Counted from the stretch's first letter, positions 1-8,413 are shown. The stretch: DNA of 18,568 nucleotides from Butyrivibrio sp. (GCF_015056685.1 NZ_SVFW01000065.1:1-18568), one strand, 5' to 3'. Made by a program: numbers and translations. The notes: generated by a model from the letters alone, not told the origin.

Positions 1-61
1 CAGTTGGTAGAGCAGAGGACTGAAAATCCTCGTGTCGTTGGTTCGATTCCGACTCTAGGCA
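1..61 (+). tRNA. tRNA-Phe (GAA), 3' part
   Basis: The window opens inside the D-loop of a tRNA gene. The anticodon stem is GAGGA (15-19) paired with TCCTC (27-31). Its loop CTGAAAA puts the anticodon GAA at 22-24, which reads Phe codons. The T arm is GTTGG, loop TTCGATT (42-48), CCGAC. The 3' acceptor strand TCTAGGC (54-60) is followed by discriminator A61. CCA is not encoded. The 5' acceptor and most of the D arm lie outside the window. Confidence 0.95.
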
Positions 62-80
62 TCTTTTTTATTAATTCCTT

Positions 81-116
81 AACTCAGTAGACTGAAATTG
101 TTTACTGAGTTTTTTT
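81..116 (+). terminator. Intrinsic terminator after tRNA-Phe
   Basis: An inverted repeat, AACTCAGTA (81-89) with TACTGAGTT (103-111), is followed directly by a run of T. It fits a rho-independent terminator ending the tRNA transcript and separates it from the downstream protein operon. Confidence 0.85.
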
Positions 117-188
117 ATGATTTTTATACTTTTAACTGATAATTATGGTAATATTAAACAAGTTAATGTATGTAGTATCGATTTTTAA

Positions 189-800
189 ATGAACGGTATG
201 AGGTATATGAAAAGATTATCAGCTGAAGATAAAAGAATAATCAAAGAAGTTCTGGACATTAAAGGATATGATCCGGATACTTTTGATCCTGAAATATTAA
301 ATGAGCTTGAAAGTAATGAAGAATACAGAGCAATCCTCAGGGAGCATGGAGGAGAAGTTCTTGGATCTGAAGAGTTTGCAAAGCTAAAAGAATTTATCCA
401 GCATGGAAATGTAACTGTCTATGAACATTGCATTCATGTTGCTTTGTGCGCAATTAAGCTCAATAGAAAACTGTCTATTAATGGCCGTGAGAGGGAGCTT
501 GTAAGAGGCGCGCTTCTTCATGACTATTTTCTATATGATTGGCATATAGCAGATGCACCGGGAAACATTCATCCTAAGCTTCACGGATTCTATCATCCTG
601 GTATTGCCTTAAGAAATGCCACAAGAGATTTCGCACTTACTGAGAGAGAAAAAGACATAATTGCAAAGCATATGTGGCCGCTTACTATCAATCCACCAAG
701 ATGCAGAGAAGCGTGGATTGTTTGCCTGGCGGATAAATATGCTTCCACATTAGAGACGCTTAAGCTAAGAAAGGGAAAAATTAGAGTTAACTATGCCTGA
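189..800 (+). CDS. HD-domain phosphohydrolase family protein
   Basis: A 203-residue soluble protein with an HD metal-dependent phosphohydrolase core. The visible metal-ligand pattern is H80/H83 in YEHCIH, the H111-D112 doublet in ALLHDYFLYDWH, H161 in AKHMWP, and D182 in LADKYAS. This H...HD...H...D order is typical of the superfamily, whose members cleave phosphomonoesters or nucleotides. The substrate cannot be told from sequence. Three in-frame ATGs (189, 198, 207) lie close together and none has a strong ribosome site. The form starting at 207 (MKRLSAEDKR) may be the real one, because the extra six residues look unconserved. Its stop overlaps the start of the next gene by 8 bp, so the two are probably translated together, as first genes of the long operon. 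Confidence 0.8.
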   Translation: MNGMRYMKRLSAEDKRIIKEVLDIKGYDPDTFDPEILNELESNEEYRAILREHGGEVLGSEEFAKLKEFIQHGNVTVYEHCIHVALCAIKLNRKLSINGRERELVRGALLHDYFLYDWHIADAPGNIHPKLHGFYHPGIALRNATRDFALTEREKDIIAKHMWPLTINPPRCREAWIVCLADKYASTLETLKLRKGKIRVNYA

Positions 801-2256
801 TCTTTACCAGGAACTGATAAACTTGGCAGAAAGTAATATGTATCCATTGCATATGCCAGGTCATAAGAGGAATGAGCTAAGCACCCCGATGAAGGGTGCT
901 TTTCGTTGTGATATAACGGAAATTGACGGATATGATAATCTTCATGACGAAACAGGGATCATACTAGAGGCTGAAGAGAGGGCCAATAAGCTCTACGGAG
1001 CAGATAAGACATACTTTCTGGTAAATGGCAGTACAAGTGGTGTCTTGGCAGCTATATCAGCAGCCGTTTCAAAAAACGGAAAAATTCTTGCAGCCAGGGG
1101 AAGTCATAAATCATTTTATCATGCTGTATATCTTAGAAATCTGAATGTTAAATATCTTCCGTATAAGCAAATCGAGGGGCTGAATATTCCGGATAGTTTT
1201 TCTGCTGATGACATTGAGCATAATATAGATGATACCATTGAAGCAGTTTTTATCACATCTCCTACGTATGAAGGAATATGTTCAGATATCCGAAAAATTT
1301 CTGAAATATGCCATAGAAGAGGCATCCCATTAATTGTGGATGCAGCTCACGGAGCGCATTTTGGACTCGGTACTAATGGAACGCAGGACACAATGTTTAA
1401 TAAAGAAAAGGAAGCAAATGAAGCATCAGCGGAGGCAGGATATATATCAGTCCCTGAAAATGCTGTTTCTCAGGGGGCAGATATTGTTATACATAGTGTG
1501 CACAAGACTTTACCATCGATGACACAAACGGCGCTGATCCATGTATCAGGGGACCTCATAGATAGAGCCAGATTAAAGCGCTTTTTGAGGATATATCAAT
1601 CCAGTAGTCCATCTTATGTGCTTATGTCATCTATAGATCTGTGTATAAAAGAAATGGAAGAAAACGGTAACAGTTACATAGAGAATCTATTAAAATTCCG
1701 GAATAGGATTCAAAGAAAAACTTCTGATTGCAAGGTTTTGAAGGTAATTGGCAAAAATGTAATAGATGATCCCTCAAAAGTACTAGTTTCTGTCCAAGAT
1801 AGCACAATGACAGGAGAGCAGTTATATGATATACTTCGTGAGGAGTATGGACTTCAGTTGGAAATGGCTGGAGAAAATACTGTTTTGGCTATCATTACAG
1901 GTTGGGATAAAGAGGAAGGAATAAACCGCTTTATAAACGCTTTAACAGAAATAGATAAAGGTCTTTCTGTTGTCAAAGATAATCGAGTTTCCCACAAAAT
2001 CTCTTTTATACCTCCGCGGAAAATGAATATTTGCGATGCATGGGATGCTGATAGTGAGTTTGTTCCATTTAGCGATGCCGAAAACAGGATTGCAGCAGAG
2101 TTCGTAAATCTATATCCGCCGGGAATACCTGTTATTGTACCGGGAGAAGTTTATACAAAAGAAATAATTGATACTGTTAAGTCATATCTAGATCAAGGGC
2201 TTAACGTTCAGGGAATAGAAAAAAAGGAAGGTTTTTTATGCGTAAGACAAAAATAA
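793..2256 (+). CDS. Orn/Lys/Arg decarboxylase family PLP protein (YaaO-like)
   Basis: A 487-residue fold-type I PLP enzyme of the short Gram-positive Orn/Lys/Arg decarboxylase group, to which B. subtilis YaaO and SpeA belong. Visible signatures are LHMPGHKRN near the N-terminus, the cofactor-phosphate loop NGSTSG (78-83), D183 in VDAAHGAH that should contact the pyridine nitrogen, and the Schiff-base lysine K238 in HSVHKTLPSMTQTA. The C-terminal part (about 380-480, with PPGIPVIVPGE) matches the family's C-terminal domain. The expected reaction is decarboxylation of a basic amino acid to a polyamine precursor, but which one is uncertain. Residues about 194-225 form an extra acidic segment between AHGAHFG and the lysine motif. 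It overlaps the HD gene by 8 bp and pyk by 19 bp. Its position upstream of the holB cluster matches yaaO. Confidence 0.88.
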   Translation: MPDLYQELINLAESNMYPLHMPGHKRNELSTPMKGAFRCDITEIDGYDNLHDETGIILEAEERANKLYGADKTYFLVNGSTSGVLAAISAAVSKNGKILAARGSHKSFYHAVYLRNLNVKYLPYKQIEGLNIPDSFSADDIEHNIDDTIEAVFITSPTYEGICSDIRKISEICHRRGIPLIVDAAHGAHFGLGTNGTQDTMFNKEKEANEASAEAGYISVPENAVSQGADIVIHSVHKTLPSMTQTALIHVSGDLIDRARLKRFLRIYQSSSPSYVLMSSIDLCIKEMEENGNSYIENLLKFRNRIQRKTSDCKVLKVIGKNVIDDPSKVLVSVQDSTMTGEQLYDILREEYGLQLEMAGENTVLAIITGWDKEEGINRFINALTEIDKGLSVVKDNRVSHKISFIPPRKMNICDAWDADSEFVPFSDAENRIAAEFVNLYPPGIPVIVPGEVYTKEIIDTVKSYLDQGLNVQGIEKKEGFLCVRQK

Positions 2257-3647
2257 TTTGTACAATTGGACCAGCAAGTGAGAGTGAAGACAAGCTCCGC
2301 GAGATAATGCTTGCAGGAATGAATGTAGCCCGTTTTAATTTTTCACACGGTTCTCACGAGGAACACAAGAGAAAATACGACAGAATAAAGAAACTTAGAG
2401 ACGAGCTCGGATTACCTATCGCTGTTATGCTTGATACAAAGGGCCCTGAGATCAGATTGAAGGATTTTGAAAAAGGTAAGGTAGAGCTGACAGCAGGACA
2501 GAAGTTTACTCTTACATCCCGTGATATTATGGGAACTGAGTCTGAAGTTGCAATTACCTACAAAGAGCTTACTAATGACTGCCACAAGGGAATGACTATC
2601 CTTATTGATGATGGTCTTATTGAGCTTAGAGTAGAGGAAGTTACAGAGACAGATATTGTCTGCACAGTTGTAAATGGTGGACCTGTTTCAGATAAAAAGG
2701 GTGTAAACGTACCAGGCGCTGAGCTTACAATGCCTTATCTTAGCGAGCAGGACAGAGGCGATATCGAATTTGGTTGCGAGCAGGGCTTTGATTTTGTTGC
2801 AGCTTCTTTTGTAAGAACTGCAGATGACGTACTTGCTATTCGAGAGGTATTAAAGGCTAAAAACAGCCCAATGAAGATCATTGCAAAGATCGAGAGCACA
2901 CAGGGTATCAAGAATCTTGAGTCTATTCTTGATACAGCTGATGGAATCATGGTTGCCCGTGGAGATATGGGTGTTGAGGTTCCATTTGAAGATGTTCCTG
3001 TAATTCAGAAGGATATGATCAAGCTTGCTGAATCTAAGGGTAAATATGTTATCACAGCTACACAGATGCTCGATTCAATGATCCATCATCCACGTCCAAC
3101 ACGTGCTGAGGTTACTGACGTAGCTAACGCTATTTACGATGGAACAACAGCAATCATGCTTTCAGGAGAGACAGCATCAGGTGATTATCCTGTAGAGGCT
3201 GTTAAGACAATGGCCAGAATCGCAGAGCGTACAGAAGCAGATATTGATTACGTTGGAAGACTTCATAAAAGAGATTACGCTCCTTCAGATGTTACAAATG
3301 CCATTTCTCATGCAACATGTAACATTGCAGCAGAGGTAAATGCGGATGCTATCCTTACAGTAACAATGTCCGGATTTACAGCAGGAATGGTTTCAAGATA
3401 CAAACCAAATTGCCAGATCATTGCATGCACTATCAATCCTACAGTTTGCAGACAGGCAAACCTTATGTGGGGCGTAACACCACTTCACATCAGACAGGAA
3501 GATACTGCTGATGAGCTCTTTAAAGAGGCAATCAATTCAGCCAAAAATGCAGGCTACTTAAAGAGTGGAGATAAAGTTGTTCTTACAGCAGGTGTACCAC
3601 TTGGAATTCCTGGAAGAACAAATATGATTCGTGTAGAGGAGCTTTAA
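2238..3647 (+). CDS. pyk: Pyruvate kinase
   Basis: Pyruvate kinase converts PEP and ADP to pyruvate and ATP, the last step of glycolysis, in the cytoplasm. The 469-residue length matches the standard form; the extra C-terminal PEP-utiliser-like domain of Bacillus Pyk is absent. Motifs in order are ARFNFSHG (31-38), MLDTKGPEIR (64-73), the catalytic IIAKIES with K217 and E219, the metal-binding ARGDMGVE (240-247), ATQMLDSM (274-281) and PTRAEVTDVANAIYDG. A good ribosome site, AAGGAAGG at 2224-2231, lies inside the end of the preceding gene, which it overlaps by 19 bp. Codon choice is more uniform than in the neighbours (many CTT, GAG, AAG), fitting high expression. Its place in a yaaO-holB cluster is unusual. 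Confidence 0.97.
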   Translation: MRKTKIICTIGPASESEDKLREIMLAGMNVARFNFSHGSHEEHKRKYDRIKKLRDELGLPIAVMLDTKGPEIRLKDFEKGKVELTAGQKFTLTSRDIMGTESEVAITYKELTNDCHKGMTILIDDGLIELRVEEVTETDIVCTVVNGGPVSDKKGVNVPGAELTMPYLSEQDRGDIEFGCEQGFDFVAASFVRTADDVLAIREVLKAKNSPMKIIAKIESTQGIKNLESILDTADGIMVARGDMGVEVPFEDVPVIQKDMIKLAESKGKYVITATQMLDSMIHHPRPTRAEVTDVANAIYDGTTAIMLSGETASGDYPVEAVKTMARIAERTEADIDYVGRLHKRDYAPSDVTNAISHATCNIAAEVNADAILTVTMSGFTAGMVSRYKPNCQIIACTINPTVCRQANLMWGVTPLHIRQEDTADELFKEAINSAKNAGYLKSGDKVVLTAGVPLGIPGRTNMIRVEEL

Positions 3648-3655
3648 TTAAGCTA

Positions 3656-4249
3656 ATGGGAAAGATATTTCTTTTAATGGGAAAGAGCACCTCGGGTAAA
3701 GACACAATTTACAAGGAGCTTATTAAAAATGAAAAGCTTGGCCTTGATAAAGTTGTGCCTTACACAACCAGACCCATGAGAGATGGTGAGAAGGACGGGG
3801 TTCAGTACTTTTTTAAAAAAGAAAATGAATATCTGGAGTTGAAGTCGCAGGGCAAGATCATCGAGGAGAGGACCTATTACACCCATTATGGTGAATGGAG
3901 ATATTTCACGGTGGATGATGGGCAGATCAATCTTAAAGATGGAAACTACCTTGTGATTGGTACATTGGAATCATATTGCTACATAAGAGATTATTTTGGA
4001 AAAGACAACGTGGTGCCTTTGCTTATAGATGTAGAAGCCAAAATACGTCTAAGAAGGGCTATGGATCGAGAGGATAAGCAGGAGCATCCCAAATATGATG
4101 AGATGTGCAGGCGTTTTCTTGCAGATGAAGAGGACTTTAGCGAGGACAAGATAGAGTCTGCAGGCATTACAGAAAGATTTACCAATAACGCCAAAATAGA
4201 ATCATGCATAGATGAAATAACAGAATACATTGCTCAGAAAATAGGATAA
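3656..4249 (+). CDS. Guanylate kinase-like P-loop kinase
   Basis: A 197-residue nucleotide kinase of the guanylate kinase fold. The Walker A loop is GKSTSGKDT (9-17), with K15 and T17 in the expected places. The nucleobase-binding segment YTTRPMRDGEKDGVQYFF (36-53) closely follows the guanylate kinase pattern, with R39, R42, E45 and Y51. The lid-side motif CRRFLADEEDF (151-161) supplies the arginines that contact phosphates. The expected reaction is ATP + GMP to ADP + GDP, but the sequence is divergent, and a separate canonical gmk probably exists elsewhere in the genome, so this may be a paralogue with another role. It begins 8 bp after pyk and occupies the place tmk holds in the B. subtilis cluster. 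A second in-frame ATG at 3677 would cut into the P-loop strand, so 3656 is preferred. Confidence 0.82.
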   Translation: MGKIFLLMGKSTSGKDTIYKELIKNEKLGLDKVVPYTTRPMRDGEKDGVQYFFKKENEYLELKSQGKIIEERTYYTHYGEWRYFTVDDGQINLKDGNYLVIGTLESYCYIRDYFGKDNVVPLLIDVEAKIRLRRAMDREDKQEHPKYDEMCRRFLADEEDFSEDKIESAGITERFTNNAKIESCIDEITEYIAQKIG

Positions 4250-4292
4250 AATATTAATGTAACTATGGCTGCTTTATCAGCGGGGGCAAAGT

Positions 4293-4733
4293 ATGGATAT
4301 TAGGGTAAATAATATTCAGCAGACAAATCAGGTTCAGGCGCAGGAACAGGTTCAGGAAGCTTCTGGTGATTTTAAATTTGTTCTTACCAGTAAGCTTGAG
4401 GATTCAAATCTGGCAGAGCGCCTAAATCTTATGTTGCAGGACATTGTCCAGCAGGGACAAAAGATTGGTAAACGCAATGATATCAAGGATATGCAGCGTT
4501 ATCGACTGTTGATAAAAGATTTTTTGAATGAAGTAGTCACTAGATCCCATGTCTTTTCCAGAGAAAACTTCCTGGATAGAAAGGGAAGGCACCGTGTCTA
4601 TGGAATAATAAGGCAGGTGGATGATGAACTGGATGAGCTTGCAAGAGAGCTTGTTAAGGATGAAAAAGACAACATTGGGATTCTTGCCAAGATAGGGCAA
4701 ATAGAGGGGCTTTTGTTGGATATATTTACCTGA
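4293..4733 (+). CDS. yaaR: YaaR family protein (DUF327)
   Basis: A 146-residue protein matching the YaaR/DUF327 family in size, composition and position next to holB. A glutamine-rich, poorly structured N-terminus (about 1-25) is followed by a mainly helical body. That body carries the recognisable stretch MQRYRLLIKDFLNEVV and a later FLDRKGRHRVYGIIRQVD. There is no signal peptide or membrane segment. The family's biochemical function is not established. The ribosome site GCGGGGG at 4280-4286 sets the ATG at 4293. The 43-bp gap before it is the longest in the first part of the operon and contains no convincing promoter. Confidence 0.85.
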   Translation: MDIRVNNIQQTNQVQAQEQVQEASGDFKFVLTSKLEDSNLAERLNLMLQDIVQQGQKIGKRNDIKDMQRYRLLIKDFLNEVVTRSHVFSRENFLDRKGRHRVYGIIRQVDDELDELARELVKDEKDNIGILAKIGQIEGLLLDIFT

Positions 4734-4743
4734 GGGAGTAAAG

Positions 4744-5790
4744 ATGGCGGATTTTTCCGATATTATAGATCAAGTTCAGATGAAAGAGCACATGCAGAAT
4801 GCGCTCTTAACGGATAAAGTATCTCATGCGTATATAATATCCGGGGAAACCGGCTCAGGAAAAGAGTTTATAGCAAGAGTTTTTACCAAGGCTCTATTAT
4901 GTGAGCACAGGCTTGAAAAAAATGGGATGATAGAAAGCTGCAACGAGTGTCCTTCCTGTATAAAAGCACTTAGCGGTAATCATCCTGATATTATTACTCT
5001 TACCCATGAGAAACCGGGGAGTATCGGTGTTGATGATATAAGACACGGACTTAGGGATGATGTGGTGATCAGACCATATGAGAGTAATCGTAAGATTTAT
5101 ATAATTCCAGAAGGCGAGAAGATGACACCGGCGGCGCAGAATGCACTTCTTAAGACGCTAGAGGAGCCACCTTCATATATAGTTATTATTATTCTTACCA
5201 ATAACTTAAATGCCTTTCTTCCCACAATAATCAGTAGATGCATAGTGTTGCCAATGAAGCCGGCAAAGGATGATTCCATAAAGAAGTATCTTATGGAAAA
5301 TTGTCACGTAGTCGATTATAAGGCTATGTTGTGCGCATCTTTTGCGAGAGGTAATGTAGGTAAAGCTTTAGACCTTGCATCAAACGAAAAATTTGATAAT
5401 CTGAAAAACGGAACAATCGAGCTTATTTCCAAGTTAAAAGCTTTGGAAATTCACGATATGATGGACAGAGTCCATGAAATACTCGCACCGGATGAAGAAA
5501 GCGAGAAGACAAGCAAAAAAGGAATCGACACCGGGGCACTTGAGGACTTTTTGGATGTTCTTATTTTTTTATTCAGAGATATGCTTGTCTATAAGGCTAC
5601 AGAAAACGAGGATCACTTGATTTTCTCTGATAAGATATCGTATATTAGAAGTGTTACTGAAAAGTGTTCTTACACACAAATAGATCAGATGATCCATGAT
5701 TTGGAGAGAGCCAAAAACAGGATCAATTCGAATGTTAATATAGATTTGGCATTGGAGCTGATGCTCCTTGCTGTTAAGGAGAATTTATGA
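4744..5790 (+). CDS. holB: DNA polymerase III delta' subunit
   Basis: The 348-residue delta' subunit of the clamp-loader complex, which helps load the beta sliding clamp onto primed DNA. The AAA+ domain shows a P-loop GETGSGKEF (34-42) in which the usual Ser/Thr after K40 is Glu. It also has a zinc-type cysteine set at C53, C66, C69 and C72, the box LLKTLEEPPSY (135-145), and SRC (164-166) carrying the arginine finger. The expected Walker B acid pair reads PEGEKM. The C-terminal third is helical, as expected for the collar domain. The ribosome site GAGGGAG at 4732-4738 overlaps the yaaR stop. The stop overlaps ricT by 4 bp (ATGA), a clear translational coupling. Confidence 0.95.
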   Translation: MADFSDIIDQVQMKEHMQNALLTDKVSHAYIISGETGSGKEFIARVFTKALLCEHRLEKNGMIESCNECPSCIKALSGNHPDIITLTHEKPGSIGVDDIRHGLRDDVVIRPYESNRKIYIIPEGEKMTPAAQNALLKTLEEPPSYIVIIILTNNLNAFLPTIISRCIVLPMKPAKDDSIKKYLMENCHVVDYKAMLCASFARGNVGKALDLASNEKFDNLKNGTIELISKLKALEIHDMMDRVHEILAPDEESEKTSKKGIDTGALEDFLDVLIFLFRDMLVYKATENEDHLIFSDKISYIRSVTEKCSYTQIDQMIHDLERAKNRINSNVNIDLALELMLLAVKENL

Positions 5791-6722
5791 CAAGAGTAAT
5801 CGGCGTCAGATTTAGAACGGCCGGAAAGATATATTTCTTTTCACCAGGAAAATATGTGATAAAAAAGGGCGACCATGTAATTGTAGAAACTGCGCGTGGC
5901 GTTGAGTATGGAACAGTTGTTGGCGAGCCCAGAGAAGTTGAGGATGACGAGGTCGTAAAGCCTTTAAAGCCTGTACTTAGAACAGCCAGCACCAAGGATG
6001 ATGAGCAGGAGAAGGCCAATAGGGAAAAAGAAAAAGAGGCATTCAGAGTTTGTCTCGAAAAGATCAGGAAACATAATCTTGATATGAAGCTCATCGATGC
6101 TGAATATACTTTTGATAACAATAAGATTCTTTTCTACTTTACTGCAGATGGACGAATTGACTTCAGAGAGCTGGTAAAGGATCTTGCAGCTGTTTTCAAG
6201 ACCAGAATTGAACTCAGACAGATCGGTGTAAGAGATGAGACCAAGATAATCGGCGGTTATGGTATTTGCGGAAGACCACTTTGCTGCCACTCATATTTGT
6301 CAGATTTTGTTCCTGTTTCCATCAAGATGGCCAAGGAACAGAGCTTATCACTTAACCCTACGAAGATATCAGGCGTGTGTGGAAGGCTTATGTGCTGCCT
6401 TAAGAACGAAGAGGATGTGTACGAAGAGCTTAACAGAAAGATGCCTGGAATCGGTGATATCTGTAAGGCGAAGGATGGACTTGAAGGCGAAGTGTCAAGT
6501 GTAAATATCCTCAGACAGACAATCAAGATTCTTGTGGACGTGGATGATGAGAAGGAAGTTCACGAGTACAAGATTGATGACATAGAGTCTATTAGAAAGA
6601 AACCAAAGAAAAAGAATCAGAATAATAAAAAGAATTCTCAGGAAGATGAGGAGATAAAAGAACTCGAGAAGCTTGAGAAGATTGAAAAACAGGAAGGAAA
6701 GTCAAAACTTGGGGACAATTGA
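5787..6722 (+). CDS. ricT: RicT/YaaT, PSP1 domain protein of the Ric complex
   Basis: A 311-residue PSP1-domain protein homologous to B. subtilis YaaT (RicT). There it joins YlbF and YmcA in a complex that carries iron-sulfur clusters and stimulates RNase Y-dependent mRNA maturation. The diagnostic region is DETKIIGGYGICGRPLCC with C161, C166 and C167, followed by SGVCGRLMCC with C198, C203 and C204. These cysteines are the likely cluster ligands. Residues about 65-90 are a charged linker and the last 40 residues are a Lys/Glu-rich tail with no recognisable fold. The start overlaps holB by 4 bp. YlbF and YmcA are not encoded in this window. The next gene starts inside its 3' end. Confidence 0.94.
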   Translation: MTRVIGVRFRTAGKIYFFSPGKYVIKKGDHVIVETARGVEYGTVVGEPREVEDDEVVKPLKPVLRTASTKDDEQEKANREKEKEAFRVCLEKIRKHNLDMKLIDAEYTFDNNKILFYFTADGRIDFRELVKDLAAVFKTRIELRQIGVRDETKIIGGYGICGRPLCCHSYLSDFVPVSIKMAKEQSLSLNPTKISGVCGRLMCCLKNEEDVYEELNRKMPGIGDICKAKDGLEGEVSSVNILRQTIKILVDVDDEKEVHEYKIDDIESIRKKPKKKNQNNKKNSQEDEEIKELEKLEKIEKQEGKSKLGDN

Positions 6723-7449
6723 TCTAAAGCCCGGAGAAAGACTGGACGATCTGCAGCGGAACGGTTATAGAATCATTCAGGATCCGGACAAATTCTGCTT
6801 TGGAATGGATGCAGTTCTTTTGTCTGGGTTTGCGTCAGCACCGGATGGAGGAAGAGTCCTTGATCTTGGAACCGGAACAGGAATTATTCCAATACTAATG
6901 GCAGCCAAGACAGGTGCAAAAGAGCTTGTGGGACTTGAGATACAGCCTGAAAGCGCCGAAATGGCAAATCGCAGTGTGATTCTTAATGACCTGGAAGAAA
7001 AAGTAAAGATAGTCGAGGGAGACATTAAGGAGGCAGGCGAGTTATTCGAAGCTGCCTCTTTTGACGTTGTTACGAGTAATCCACCCTACATGATCGGTGG
7101 GCATGGGCTTCAGAATCCTGACGGGCCAAAGGCGATAGCAAGGCATGAGGTGCTGTGCGACCTTGAGGATGTTATAAAGGCAGCAGCCAGGTGTCTTAAG
7201 CCCGGAGGAAAGTTTTACATGGTCCACAGGCCATTCAGGCTGGCAGAGATAATGGTGGTCATGAACAGGTACAAGCTCGAGCCAAAGAGGATGAGGCTTG
7301 TTTATCCATTTATAGATAAAGAGCCCAGCATGGTCCTCATAGAAGGTGCCCGTGGTGGAAAATCCAGGATCACAGTTGAGCCGCCGCTTATAATATATGA
7401 ATCTCAGCACAAATATACTAAAGAGATTTATGATATTTATGGTTTCTGA
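6709..7449 (+). CDS. tRNA1(Val) (adenine37-N6)-methyltransferase-like protein
   Basis: A class I SAM-dependent methyltransferase of the TrmN6/YabB type, predicted to methylate adenine in tRNA. The SAM-binding motif I is VLDLGTGTGII (about 50-60), the acidic loop is GLEIQP (75-80), and the catalytic NPPY motif of N6-adenine methyltransferases sits at 124-127 in VTSNPPYM. I place the start at TTG 6709. The ribosome site AGGAAGG at 6691-6697 lies 11 bases upstream, and the resulting 246 residues are close to the length of B. subtilis YabB. A longer reading starting at TTG 6673 has no ribosome site and adds only basic residues. The gene overlaps ricT by 14 bp. The yabA gene that separates these two in B. 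subtilis is absent. Confidence 0.9.
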   Translation: MGTIDLKPGERLDDLQRNGYRIIQDPDKFCFGMDAVLLSGFASAPDGGRVLDLGTGTGIIPILMAAKTGAKELVGLEIQPESAEMANRSVILNDLEEKVKIVEGDIKEAGELFEAASFDVVTSNPPYMIGGHGLQNPDGPKAIARHEVLCDLEDVIKAAARCLKPGGKFYMVHRPFRLAEIMVVMNRYKLEPKRMRLVYPFIDKEPSMVLIEGARGGKSRITVEPPLIIYESQHKYTKEIYDIYGF

Positions 7450-7522
7450 ACAGTGGATTCAGGTGGTTTAACCGGGCAAAAAAGTATAAACCATAATTGA
7501 ACATTTTTAGACAGGTAATAAG

Positions 7523-8368
7523 ATGCAGGGAAAGTTATTTTTATGTGCAACTCCGATAGGTAATCTGGATGATATGACATTCAGAGTTTTAGAGACTCTG
7601 AAAAGCGTTGATCTGATTGCTGCGGAGGACACAAGAAACAGCATAAAACTGCTCAATCATTTCGACATACATACAGAAATGACGAGCTATCATGAATATA
7701 ATAAATTCGATAAGGCAAAATGGCTTATTGAAAAGATGCTTTCAGGGACTAATGTTGCACTGATCACAGATGCGGGAACTCCGGCGATATCTGATCCGGG
7801 AGAGGTTTTGGTGGCAGAATGCCACAAGGCAGGAATCACAGTAACTTCGCTTCCGGGACCTGCAGCTTGTATCACGGCCCTTACTCTTTCAGGGCTCAGC
7901 ACCAGAAGATTCTGTTTTGAAGGTTTTTTGCCCTCCTCTGATGACAAGAAATCCAGAAAAAGAATCCTCGAGGATCTGCAGGATGAGTCCAGGACCATGA
8001 TAGTCTATGAGGCGCCTCATCATTTAAAGGCGGCATTAAATGATCTGTATGAGACTCTCGGAAACAGAAGGATCTCAATTTGCAGGGAGCTCACCAAGAA
8101 ATTTGAAGAGGTTACACCAACTACAATAGAAGAAGCAATTTCTTTTTATGAAAAAAATGAGCCAAGAGGCGAATATGTTCTGGTCATTGAGGGCAAAAGC
8201 CTAAAGGAACAGGACGAAGAAAAACGTCTTTCATGGCAGGAAATGAGTATAGAAGATCACATGAAGTATTATGAGGATATGGGTGTTCCTCATAAAGATG
8301 CAATGAAGAAGGTAGCTGCTGACAGGGGTGTCGGCAAAAGAGACATTTATCAGGCTTTGTTAAAGTAA
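7523..8368 (+). CDS. rsmI: 16S rRNA (cytidine1402-2'-O)-methyltransferase
   Basis: RsmI (YabC in B. subtilis) adds the 2'-O-methyl group to C1402 of 16S rRNA in the decoding centre. The 281-residue protein shows the tetrapyrrole-methylase-like fold. Signatures are LFLCATPIGNLDDMTFR at the N-terminus, AEDTR (34-38), SYHEYN (55-60), LITDAGTPAISDPG (80-93) and LPGPAA (110-115), then CFEGFLPS. A small helical C-terminal domain follows (about 235-281). The start follows AGGT at 7514-7517, a weak ribosome site. A 73-bp gap separates it from the methyltransferase upstream, with no clear promoter or terminator, so it is probably the last gene of the operon. The yazA gene found before it in B. subtilis is missing. 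Confidence 0.95.
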   Translation: MQGKLFLCATPIGNLDDMTFRVLETLKSVDLIAAEDTRNSIKLLNHFDIHTEMTSYHEYNKFDKAKWLIEKMLSGTNVALITDAGTPAISDPGEVLVAECHKAGITVTSLPGPAACITALTLSGLSTRRFCFEGFLPSSDDKKSRKRILEDLQDESRTMIVYEAPHHLKAALNDLYETLGNRRISICRELTKKFEEVTPTTIEEAISFYEKNEPRGEYVLVIEGKSLKEQDEEKRLSWQEMSIEDHMKYYEDMGVPHKDAMKKVAADRGVGKRDIYQALLK

Positions 8369-8413
8369 GATATTAAAAATAAAATTATATAGTGTCAGGC
8401 ATCAGGAGGTTAT

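Noticed and set aside
1..188. tRNA-Phe 3' end as an integration site for a mobile element
   Set aside because: No integrase, duplicated tRNA end or foreign gene content follows. The next genes form a conserved housekeeping cluster.
4261..4303. Tiny reading frame starting ATGGCTGC before yaaR
   Set aside because: It is only about 12 codons, lacks a ribosome site and overlaps the yaaR start.
4848..4872. Non-functional P-loop in delta'
   Set aside because: Glu after the P-loop lysine looks odd, but delta' subunits generally do not need ATP hydrolysis, so this is not evidence of a broken gene.
7450..7522. Hairpin or promoter between the methyltransferase and rsmI
   Set aside because: GGTTTA and TAAACC can pair, but the loop is long, no T-tract follows and no paired -35/-10 boxes were found.
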